Positions 6,953-13,600 of a stretch of DNA of 24,229 nucleotides are shown in pieces. The notes below the pieces were generated by a model. The model had not been told where the DNA came from, did no database searches, and was given only the letters and a program-made list of their open reading frames with translations. A program made the translations under genes and the position numbers. This stretch comes from SYFY01 sp031385325 (GTDB taxonomy: Bacteria > Pseudomonadota > Gammaproteobacteria > Pseudomonadales > Azotimanducaceae). The stretch is taken from the NCBI GenBank assembly GCA_031385325.1, contig JANNBJ010000060.1, positions 1 to 24,229 of the forward strand. The letters are read 5' to 3'. Every line of letters starts with the position of its first letter. Positions within the stretch are counted from its first letter, which is position 1.

Positions 6953-7681
6953 ATGATGCGAGACGACAAATCGGACGATTTTGTGGACAAGGGTGGTCGT
7001 TCCAATGGCCCGGAACGACCGCGGCCCGAGATGCGCGATGCGCTTGACCGGCTCGAAAGAGCAGTGGAATCCCTGGCAAGCACGGCACGAGACGAGTGGA
7101 GTTCACGAGCTGCGGCTTTTATTGAAGACACCACGACGAAGCTGGAGCGCGAAGCAGGCGGTCGGCGTGAGCGAAGTCGGTCGCGCAGGCATCGCCGTCG
7201 CCGTGAGCGGCAGAGCTCTGATGCTGAGCTGTATTTTGGTTCAACGCGAACAACGAGGCTTTACCGGGACAGACAGCGGGCGAAGATCGCGGGGGTTTGT
7301 GCCGGACTTTCGGCCTACCTTGGGATAAGAACCTGGGTGGTCCGGGTGCTTGCAGTAACGGGCCTTATCTATCTGGGCCCGGTGGTGTTGCCCCTTTATC
7401 TGGTGGGAATGTTCATGTTGCCTGATATGCCACGTGACGACGTCTCGAGTGTGGCCGGTGCATCTCCTGCGGTTTCTATGTCATCCGACCGTTCACAGCC
7501 CGAAGAGAGAAGAGAAGTGCACTCGCCGCGTCGGGATTTTCGTGATACCCAGGTCTTGATGTCGCAGGCAGAATTGCGATTGCGACGGATGGAAGCGCAT
7601 GTCACGTCGGATCAATATGAACTGCGCAAACAACTCAGTCGCCTGGAGCGTGGCGGCGTAACCGGGGGAACAACGGCATGA
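6953..7681 (+). CDS. pspC: Phage-shock protein C with long N- and C-terminal extensions
   Basis: The PspC domain lies at about residues 103-160 (RDRQRAKIAGVCAGLSAYLG, then a hydrophobic stretch ending LPLYLVGMFMLP). The protein is 242 residues, twice the ~119 of E. coli PspC. About 100 charged residues precede the domain, with an Arg/His-rich run near 70-87. About 80 follow it, ending in a helix LRLRRMEAHVTSDQYELRKQ (209-228). This tail resembles the coiled coils of PspB and of the next gene. PspC is an inner-membrane sensor. Two adjacent ATGs (6953, 6956) are possible; GAGG at 6945-6948 fits the second slightly better. The stop overlaps the next start (ATGA). Confidence 0.9.
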   Translation: MMRDDKSDDFVDKGGRSNGPERPRPEMRDALDRLERAVESLASTARDEWSSRAAAFIEDTTTKLEREAGGRRERSRSRRHRRRRERQSSDAELYFGSTRTTRLYRDRQRAKIAGVCAGLSAYLGIRTWVVRVLAVTGLIYLGPVVLPLYLVGMFMLPDMPRDDVSSVAGASPAVSMSSDRSQPEERREVHSPRRDFRDTQVLMSQAELRLRRMEAHVTSDQYELRKQLSRLERGGVTGGTTA

Positions 7682-7908
7682 GCATGTGGACAGCAATCGT
7701 CTTTATCGTCCTGATCGGGGTCGCCGGCGGGGTTGCGAGTGATTTTGCCCGCGGCAAAAAAAAGGCACGGGAAGACCGCGAATTGAAAGGGTTCGAACAA
7801 GCCGATCTGGATGCCCTTCGAGTCCGTGTCGAAGTACTCGAAAAAATTGTTACCGATGAGGGCTTCGATCTCAGGCGGGAATTGGATCGCCTGGAGCGGA
7901 CAGCCTGA
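7678..7908 (+). CDS. Small PspB-like membrane protein, fourth gene of the psp operon
   Basis: 76 residues: one membrane helix (about 4-22), a basic patch RGKKKARED, and a coiled coil VRVEVLEKIVTDEGFDLRRE (49-68) with a closing LDRLER. The plan (helix, then coiled coil with LE-x-I-x-x-x-E) is that of PspB. It is not PspD by any motif I can recognise. It overlaps the pspC stop by four bases and so is probably translationally coupled to it. The last 38 bp overlap the end of the convergent phosphodiesterase gene. A role in stress sensing alongside PspB and PspC is inferred from position and shape. Confidence 0.8.
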   Translation: MSMWTAIVFIVLIGVAGGVASDFARGKKKAREDRELKGFEQADLDALRVRVEVLEKIVTDEGFDLRRELDRLERTA

Positions 7909-8608
7909 AGCAGGGCACCAGCAAGTCCGGGCGATCGGTAAACACGCCCCGTACGCCAAGTGCCTCTAACTCGAGTGCGCGCCCCGGTGTGTTCACGGTG
8001 TAAGCAAGAACCTGCAGGCCGGCTTCTCCGAGTTCGTGCATCCGGGCTGCAGTCACGAGTTTTTCGCTGAGATTCAGCCATTTTGTCCGGCAACGGCTCG
8101 TGGTGTTGCGCCAGGTCGAACGCCATTCGTGGTAGAGCGGGGCGATCGAGATGGGAAGATCGTCCGCAAGCTGGCGAAATCGCAGCAGCATCAGGTGATC
8201 GAATGAAGAAACCATGCAGAGATCTTCGGACAGTAGTCTGGGGTGATTTCGCAGAAGATCCGCCACCAGTGCTGCAGTCCCCCTGCCTTTGAGTTCTATG
8301 TTGATGGCGACCCGCCCTGGCAATGCATCGAGAACCTCGTCAAGCAGCGGTATCGGTGCCGCGCCACCCGCGTCGAGGACTTTCAGCCCAGCCAGTGAGA
8401 GGGCTGTGACCTGGCCTTTGCCATTCGTCGTCCGCTCAAGCGAGTCATCGTGTATCACCGCCAACCGGTGCTCTACCCGGTGTACGTCCAGCTCGATTGC
8501 ATCGACACCAAGCTCAAACGCCCGCTGAAAGCTCGGCATGGTGTTTTCCGGTATTAACCCGGCGGCACCTCGGTGACCAATGACGACAAACGAACTGGCA
8601 AAGCTCAT
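7871..8608 (-). CDS. Glycerophosphodiester phosphodiesterase
   Basis: The protein is 245 residues when started at the ATG at 8608-8606 (MSFASSFVVIGHRGA). An upstream in-frame ATG at 8728 would add 40 unconserved residues and run into dnaX, so it is rejected. GDPD-family motifs are in order: HRGA (12-15), ENT (21-23), ELDVH (39-43), HDD (53-55), then IELKG near 110 and a final ALGVRGVFTDRPDLL. These supply the metal-binding and catalytic residues that split glycerophosphodiesters into glycerol-3-phosphate and an alcohol. No signal peptide, so it is cytoplasmic and UgpQ-like. The start faces dnaX across only 38 bp, and no clear Shine-Dalgarno is visible. Confidence 0.9.
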   Translation of the reverse strand: MSFASSFVVIGHRGAAGLIPENTMPSFQRAFELGVDAIELDVHRVEHRLAVIHDDSLERTTNGKGQVTALSLAGLKVLDAGGAAPIPLLDEVLDALPGRVAINIELKGRGTAALVADLLRNHPRLLSEDLCMVSSFDHLMLLRFRQLADDLPISIAPLYHEWRSTWRNTTSRCRTKWLNLSEKLVTAARMHELGEAGLQVLAYTVNTPGRALELEALGVRGVFTDRPDLLVPCFRLSAPGDPIPA

Positions 8609-8633
8609 GGGCAGAGGTTCTGGCGAAAGTCTG

Positions 8634-8640
8634 TAGAATA
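8634..8640. promoter_or_regulatory. Candidate shared -10 region of dnaX and the phosphodiesterase
   Basis: TAGAAT (8634-8639) reads toward dnaX and TATTCT (8640-8635) reads toward the phosphodiesterase. With the dnaX ATG at 8647, the start site would fall at or within a few bases of the start codon. No convincing -35 box was found for either direction. Confidence 0.35.
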
Positions 8641-8646
8641 CGGGCG

Positions 8647-10290
8647 ATGAGTTACCAGGTGCTAGCACGCAAATTAAGGCCCGCCGGATTCGGTGCGTTG
8701 GTCGGACAGGAACATGTCGTCCGGGCACTCACCCATGCGCTCGATCATGATCGGGTTCATCACGCGTATCTGTTCACCGGTACTCGCGGTGTCGGGAAGA
8801 CGACCATTGCCCGAATTCTGGCCAAGTGCCTGAATTGCGAAACCAATGGCGTATCGTCCAATCCCTGCCTGGTGTGTCCCACTTGCATCGATGTCAGCGA
8901 AGGCCGCTTTCTGGATCTCATCGAAGTTGACGCCGCCTCGCGAACCGGGGTCAACGATACTCGTGAACTTCTGGAAAACGCGCAGTACATGCCAGTGCGT
9001 GGTCGATACAAGGTGTACCTGATCGACGAAGTGCACATGTTGTCCAATGCAGCGTTCAACGCTTTGTTGAAGACGCTCGAAGAACCTCCACCGCACGTCA
9101 AATTTTTGCTGGCTACTACCGAGGTCAAGAAAGTTCCGGTGACGGTGCTCTCTCGATGTCTTCAATTTCAGTTGAAGAACCTGAGTGCGGAGCGAATTGC
9201 CAAATATCTGGAATCGATCCTCGTTGACGAGCATGTGGACGCAGAACGGCGTGCTCTCGATCTCATCGCTCGCGCCGCACGAGGCAGCATGCGCGATGCA
9301 CTCTCCATCACAGATCAGGCGATCGCGTTTGGACAGGGCAAACTGACCACTGCCGATATTGGCGAGATGCTGGGCGTTGTCGGTCGTGACGAAACCGGCG
9401 TATTGATTGAAGCTATAGCGTCTGGCTCTGCCGAGAGGGTGCTGGCAGTAACGGCGGAATTTGCCGAGCGCGCGGTGGATTTTGCTTCTGTTCTTGCCGA
9501 GCTTGCCAGTGCGCTGCATGCCATGGCTGTTGAATGTGCGCTTGGCCGGAATGAGCAGCCGACTCCGCTCAGCGCCGAAGCCGTTCATCTGTATTACCAG
9601 ATCGCCATCATGGGACAACGGGATTTGCCGCTTGCGCCGGATCCGCGCAGCGGCGCCGAGATGACGTTGCTGCGTATGCTCGCGTTTGCTCCAGAGCCTG
9701 ACAGTCCTGTTCCGAAGGCGGAACCCATCCAGACGACATCGACGGCTCCTGCCAAGGCTGGTCCGATGAACGCAGCGTCGAAGAGTGCCAGTGAGTCAGC
9801 GCAGGCTATCTCGCACCCGCCGTTTGATACGTCGGAACGGGTGATACCACCGATAGCTGAAGAGCCGAAACCCGTCGCACAATCCCAGAAGCCTTGGCAT
9901 GAACTGGTCGATGAGAGCGAAGCCACCGGGGTCACCCGGATGTTGATGGAGCACTCCGTGCTTGCGCATCGACAAGGCGGCAACTGGTTACTGCATCTTG
10001 ATCCGCGCCACGATACCTTGTTGGGGGAAGCCCAGCGGTTGGCTATCGCGCGCACATTGAAGCCGTTCGGCGTGACGGAAATCAGCGTGGTGGTGCAGAC
10101 GTCGCTGGAAGAAACACCGGCAGTGCGCAAGGTGCGCCTTCAGGCTGAAGCGCAGGTTAGTGCGGAAGCGGCCGTTGCCGATGACCCGGTGGTCCAGTCA
10201 ATTCTCAAGGAATTTGGCGGGCGCGTTCAACGCGTTGTGCCCATCAGTGAAGTTGTGCCCGTCAGTGAAAAAGCACGGAGTCGATCATGA
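8647..10290 (+). CDS. dnaX: DNA polymerase III subunit tau (clamp loader)
   Basis: A 547-residue AAA+ clamp-loader subunit. The start MSYQVLARKLRP is the family's conserved N-terminus. Walker A GTRGVGKTT is at 45-53, and a zinc module with Cys 64, 74, 77 and 80 follows. Walker B YLIDEVH is at 124-130 and the SRC arginine finger near 169-171. A Pro/Ala-rich linker starts at about 350, then comes a tau-specific C-terminal domain. E. coli tau has 643 residues. I found no A-AAA-AAG slippery heptamer, so the usual frameshift route to gamma is not evident. No Shine-Dalgarno precedes the ATG. Its stop overlaps ybaB (ATGA). Confidence 0.97.
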   Translation: MSYQVLARKLRPAGFGALVGQEHVVRALTHALDHDRVHHAYLFTGTRGVGKTTIARILAKCLNCETNGVSSNPCLVCPTCIDVSEGRFLDLIEVDAASRTGVNDTRELLENAQYMPVRGRYKVYLIDEVHMLSNAAFNALLKTLEEPPPHVKFLLATTEVKKVPVTVLSRCLQFQLKNLSAERIAKYLESILVDEHVDAERRALDLIARAARGSMRDALSITDQAIAFGQGKLTTADIGEMLGVVGRDETGVLIEAIASGSAERVLAVTAEFAERAVDFASVLAELASALHAMAVECALGRNEQPTPLSAEAVHLYYQIAIMGQRDLPLAPDPRSGAEMTLLRMLAFAPEPDSPVPKAEPIQTTSTAPAKAGPMNAASKSASESAQAISHPPFDTSERVIPPIAEEPKPVAQSQKPWHELVDESEATGVTRMLMEHSVLAHRQGGNWLLHLDPRHDTLLGEAQRLAIARTLKPFGVTEISVVVQTSLEETPAVRKVRLQAEAQVSAEAAVADDPVVQSILKEFGGRVQRVVPISEVVPVSEKARSRS

Positions 10291-10622
10291 ATATCAAGGA
10301 TATCGGTGGCCTGATGAAACAGGCGCAGGCATTGCAGGAAAAAATGGCTTCCATGCAACAGGAAGCCGCCGAACAAGTGGTTACCGGTGAGGCGGGTGCG
10401 GGCTTGTGCAAGGTTGAAATGAATGGCCAGTACGAAGTGCGTGCGGTGTTCATCGACCCATCACTCATGACTGAAGACAAGTCGATTGTTGAGGACCTGG
10501 TTGCCGCAGCTTTCAACGCTGCCGTTCGTCGGGTTGCCAGCGCTCAGCAGGAACGCATGCAGGACATGGCGAAGAAGTTTGGACTTCCAGCTGGACTGCC
10601 ACTTGGCAAGATGACCTTTTGA
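10287..10622 (+). CDS. ybaB: YbaB/EbfC nucleoid-associated protein
   Basis: A 111-residue protein starting MNIKDIGGLMKQAQALQEKM, the family signature, with a helix-strand-helix layout and the conserved VTGEAGAGLCKVEMNG core. Members dimerise as a tweezer and bind DNA with little sequence preference. It sits between dnaX and recR as in most proteobacteria. Its start overlaps the dnaX stop by four bases, and its TGA overlaps the recR ATG by one. Confidence 0.95.
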   Translation: MNIKDIGGLMKQAQALQEKMASMQQEAAEQVVTGEAGAGLCKVEMNGQYEVRAVFIDPSLMTEDKSIVEDLVAAAFNAAVRRVASAQQERMQDMAKKFGLPAGLPLGKMTF

Positions 10623-11227
10623 TGCGAGGTATACCTCGACTGAATGCGCTGATTGAAGCCCTGCAGGTATTGCCTGGTGTCGGACCAAAGTCGGCTCAGC
10701 GAATGGCGCTAGCGTTATTGCAGCGCCAGCGCCCCGGAGCACTTCATCTGGCGGCGTCGTTGACTGACGCCATGCAGGGTATCCGCGAGTGCCGCACTTG
10801 TCGTAATTATGCCGAAGCAGACGAGTGTTCGATTTGCAGCGATGTCAGGCGCGACAGCAGTGTGTTGTGCGTTGTCGAATCTCCGGCGGATGTTTTTGCG
10901 ATTGAGCACGCGGGTGGATACAACGGCCACTACTTCGTATTGCATGGTCGACTGTCGCCAATTGAGGGCATCGGCCCTGCGGAGTTGGGTCTGGATCGTC
11001 TCGAAGCACGTGTGCGTGACCAGTCCGTTGACGAAGCCATCATTGCGACGAATGCAACCGTTGAGGGCGAGGCCACTGCCCACTATGTCAGACAGTTGAT
11101 AGGTAGCCTGGTGCCCAACGTCACCAGACTCGCCCAAGGCATGCCGGTTGGCGGTGAACTGGAGTATGCGGACGGCGGAACCATTCTCTATGCGTTACGG
11201 GGTCGCCGACGTCTTGGGGGCGAGTAG
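10622..11227 (+). CDS. recR: Recombination mediator RecR
   Basis: 201 residues, taking the ATG at 10622 (TGATG overlap with ybaB) rather than the TTG at 10619. A helix-hairpin-helix (LPGVGPKSAQRMAL) lies at 17-30. A C4 zinc finger uses Cys 57, 60, 69 and 72. A Toprim domain follows (VVESPADVFAIE near 84-95, later ATNATVEGEATAHY), with a C-terminal segment ending ILYALRGRRRLGGE. RecR works with RecF and RecO to load RecA on gapped DNA. Length equals the E. coli protein. Confidence 0.96.
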   Translation: MRGIPRLNALIEALQVLPGVGPKSAQRMALALLQRQRPGALHLAASLTDAMQGIRECRTCRNYAEADECSICSDVRRDSSVLCVVESPADVFAIEHAGGYNGHYFVLHGRLSPIEGIGPAELGLDRLEARVRDQSVDEAIIATNATVEGEATAHYVRQLIGSLVPNVTRLAQGMPVGGELEYADGGTILYALRGRRRLGGE

Positions 11228-11271
11228 CTGTTGCAATCAACACTGAATGCCCTGAACTGCCGAGTGGTCCG

Positions 11272-12375
11272 ATGACGCGAGCTCTGACAGAAATGCCAAC
11301 GCCTGTCTGGATCAATGATTCAGCGTCGCTCGCGGAAGCAATGCAGATCAGCAGTGAGATTGTTGGGATCGATACGGAATTCCAGCGTACTGACACCTTC
11401 TTCCCGATTGCCGGTCTGTTCCAGCTCAGTACACGTGAGCAGGTGTATCTCCTTGATCCACTGCAAAACATGGATTTTGAACCGTTAGTTCGGCTGCTGG
11501 AAAATGCCTCCGTTACCAAGGTGATGCACGCGTGTAGCGAAGACCTTGAGTTGTTCTGGCATCGATTACGAGTGCACCCGGTCAATGTGTTCGACACCCA
11601 ACTGGCCTATGCCTATCAAGAGCCAAGGTACTCGATCGGCTTTGTTGGATTGGTTGAAGCCATGCTTGGATTGAAGTTGAGCCAATCTGAAACAAGATCC
11701 GACTGGTTGCGTCGGCCACTTTCATCGGCACAACTGCATTACGCCGCAGAGGATGTCTGGTACCTGCTGCCGCTGTTTGACGCCCTTCATTCCGGTCTTG
11801 CAAGACTTGATCGTGGCACCTGGTATGCCGAAGACATTGTGAAGCATACCTGCCACCAGCCGGAGGACCCGTCGCAGTATTACCGTCAGGTCAATCGAGC
11901 CTGGCTGCTTGCCGATGAGTCACTTGGTCGATTGCAGGATCTCTGCACGTGGCGGGAATCATCTGCGCGACAACTGGACATGCCACGTCGACGTCTTGTG
12001 CTGGATGAGCAGCTGTTTGAACTTGCACAGATCCAGAGCCTGGAAGAATCAGACTTGAGTGCAGTCCTCTCTCCAGGCGCGCACCGACGATATGGCAAGG
12101 AACTCCTGCGGGCTCACGCCGAATCACGTTCACGACCGACACCGATTGATGTGCCTCTGACACCGGCGGAAGGAAAACAGCTGCGCAAGTTGCGCGAAGT
12201 TGCGGTGAGCGCTGCCGAACAAGCGAAGATTGCTCCGGAACTAGTTGCGCGGAAGCGGGATCTGGAAGCGCTGTATCGACACTATCGGGAGTCAGGACAA
12301 CTCGATGCCCACTATTCGGGCTGGCGTCGTGACGTCGTTGGTGAGCGCCTGTTAACGATGCTGAAGGAATTTTGA
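11272..12375 (+). CDS. rnd: Ribonuclease D
   Basis: A 367-residue 3'-5' exoribonuclease of the DEDD family. Exo I has DTEFQR with D34 and E36. Exo II holds D91 in CSEDLELF. Exo III is YAAED with Y157 and D161, the DEDDy pattern. One HRDC domain follows at about 205-285, with a second helical domain behind it. RNase D trims tRNA and other stable RNA 3' ends. It begins 44 bp after recR and its stop overlaps ycgL by one base. It is worth noting that a tRNA repeat array needing 3' processing lies in the same window, though no link is shown. Confidence 0.95.
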   Translation: MTRALTEMPTPVWINDSASLAEAMQISSEIVGIDTEFQRTDTFFPIAGLFQLSTREQVYLLDPLQNMDFEPLVRLLENASVTKVMHACSEDLELFWHRLRVHPVNVFDTQLAYAYQEPRYSIGFVGLVEAMLGLKLSQSETRSDWLRRPLSSAQLHYAAEDVWYLLPLFDALHSGLARLDRGTWYAEDIVKHTCHQPEDPSQYYRQVNRAWLLADESLGRLQDLCTWRESSARQLDMPRRRLVLDEQLFELAQIQSLEESDLSAVLSPGAHRRYGKELLRAHAESRSRPTPIDVPLTPAEGKQLRKLREVAVSAAEQAKIAPELVARKRDLEALYRHYRESGQLDAHYSGWRRDVVGERLLTMLKEF

Positions 12376-12620
12376 TGGAAGTGGCGGTGTACCGTAGTTC
12401 AAAAAGAATCGACACCTATTTACTGGTGCCGATAGAGGATGCGTTGTCGAAGGTACCCGAAGCGCTTCTCGAGCATTTTGGTGAAGCGATCTTCAGTTTT
12501 CAGTTCACGCTTGGTGGTGGTCGCCGAATGCCGAGAATCGATGCGCGCGAACTGGATCGAAAGTTGCGTGAGGTTGGTTACTATCTTCAGTTGCCACCTC
12601 CCGCCGAGGTGATTCGATGA
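12375..12620 (+). CDS. ycgL: YcgL-family protein
   Basis: 81 residues from the ATG at 12375 (an in-frame TTG three bases earlier is less likely). The YcgL signatures are present: VYRSSKR-x-TYL near the start, FGEAIFSFQFTLGGGRRMPR in the centre, and GYYLQLPPP at the end. Function is not established. The gene follows rnd in many gammaproteobacteria. Both ends overlap neighbours (TGATG with rnd, ATGA with ycgN), indicating coupled translation. Confidence 0.93.
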   Translation: MEVAVYRSSKRIDTYLLVPIEDALSKVPEALLEHFGEAIFSFQFTLGGGRRMPRIDARELDRKLREVGYYLQLPPPAEVIR

Positions 12621-13066
12621 CGTTCTGGAAAGACAAGCCACTGAACGCGATGAACGACGAAGAGTGGGAATCCCTGTGCGATGGTTGTGGGCGGTGTTGC
12701 CTCATCAAGCTTGCGGACGAAGACAGCGGAGAAGTGCATTACACGTCCGTCGTTTGCCGCTTGTTCAATCAGCGAACTGCCCGCTGCAAACGATATCCCG
12801 AGCGCCATGAACTGGTGCCGGATTGTGTGCATTTCGATGCCGCTGGTGCGGAGGCGTTTGACTGGTTACCCGACTCCTGCGCGTATCGACGACTCGCACG
12901 GGGAGATGGATTGGAATGGTGGCATCCATTGGTCAGCGGTGATCGGCAAACTGTGATCGATGCTGGCATCTCCGTGCTGGGGAAAGTGATCAGTGAAGAT
13001 CATGTGCATGAGGATGATCTGCAGGATCACGTCGTGATCTGGGTCAATCAGGGGGCGAAGGCGTGA
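12617..13066 (+). CDS. ycgN: YcgN-family cysteine-cluster protein
   Basis: A 149-residue protein of the UPF0260/YkgJ-like Fe/Zn-cluster type. Cysteines are grouped as CDGCGRCC near residues 22-29, then VVCRLFNQRTARCKRYPER, then VPDCVHF and a later DSCAYR. That is the usual eight-cysteine arrangement proposed to bind metal. W-x-PLVSGD and the ending HVVIWVNQG also fit the family. Biochemical role unknown. The start overlaps the ycgL stop, and the end overlaps the GTG of the next gene. Confidence 0.93.
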   Translation: MTFWKDKPLNAMNDEEWESLCDGCGRCCLIKLADEDSGEVHYTSVVCRLFNQRTARCKRYPERHELVPDCVHFDAAGAEAFDWLPDSCAYRRLARGDGLEWWHPLVSGDRQTVIDAGISVLGKVISEDHVHEDDLQDHVVIWVNQGAKA

Positions 13067-13482
13067 CGGGTCCGACAATTGGATGGGTGGTTGTGGTGCT
13101 TGCCGCGATCGGTCTGGTGGTTTCGATATACGGTTTTTTCCGTAAGAGCCGCCTCAAGGTGGTGTTGTTTTTCTGTCTGATCGTTTTGCTGTCGATGCTG
13201 CTCGTCCCGGCGCCAGTTCCCGGCTATCCAGGTGATCTGGCACCGGCGTTTCTGGTCGCGTTGTTCGAGTTGCTGTTTCAGGCGGACGGCAAAACTCTGG
13301 TTGCCGTGCGACTCCTCGGAATCGGATTCATCGTTGGCGTCGTTCTGGCCAGTGCGATGGTCTGGATTGCAGGCCGCTGGCTCGGCCGCTGGAGCGAGCC
13401 GGGAACCGAGCGGCGGCTGCCGCCACGCCGCTCGCCTCCAACCCGAAGGGTGTTGCCTCAAGAAACTGCAACAAAAACCTGA
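13063..13482 (+). CDS. Hypothetical membrane protein with three helices
   Basis: 139 residues from a GTG start that overlaps the ycgN stop (GTGA). Three hydrophobic segments are visible at about 6-25, 31-48 and 83-106. The tail is short, Arg/Pro-rich and cytoplasmic by the positive-inside rule. No motif is recognised. Tight coupling to ycgN is the only clue to its role. The base composition matches its neighbours. It ends the run that begins at dnaX; behind it lies a weak hairpin (CGTTCA/TGAACG, 13502-13522) without a T run. Confidence 0.7.
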   Translation: MTGPTIGWVVVVLAAIGLVVSIYGFFRKSRLKVVLFFCLIVLLSMLLVPAPVPGYPGDLAPAFLVALFELLFQADGKTLVAVRLLGIGFIVGVVLASAMVWIAGRWLGRWSEPGTERRLPPRRSPPTRRVLPQETATKT

Positions 13483-13600
13483 AGTGGTTGCAGGAGGGAG
13501 TCGTTCAGACATTTCATGAACGTCTTTGCGCGTCCCGGGTGAATTTTCGAGGAGTTGCTACGCTTAAGGTCAATTGACCTGATCCGGTTAGTTCTGGGCT

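Noticed and set aside
8609..8728. Longer start for the phosphodiesterase
   Set aside because: The extra 40 residues are unlike the family and would overlap the dnaX coding start. The ATG at 8608 gives the conserved HRGA near residue 12.
8674..9618. A 314-codon minus-strand frame inside dnaX
   Set aside because: dnaX carries all its catalytic motifs on the plus strand. The antisense protein has no recognisable domain and no ribosome-binding site that I can see.
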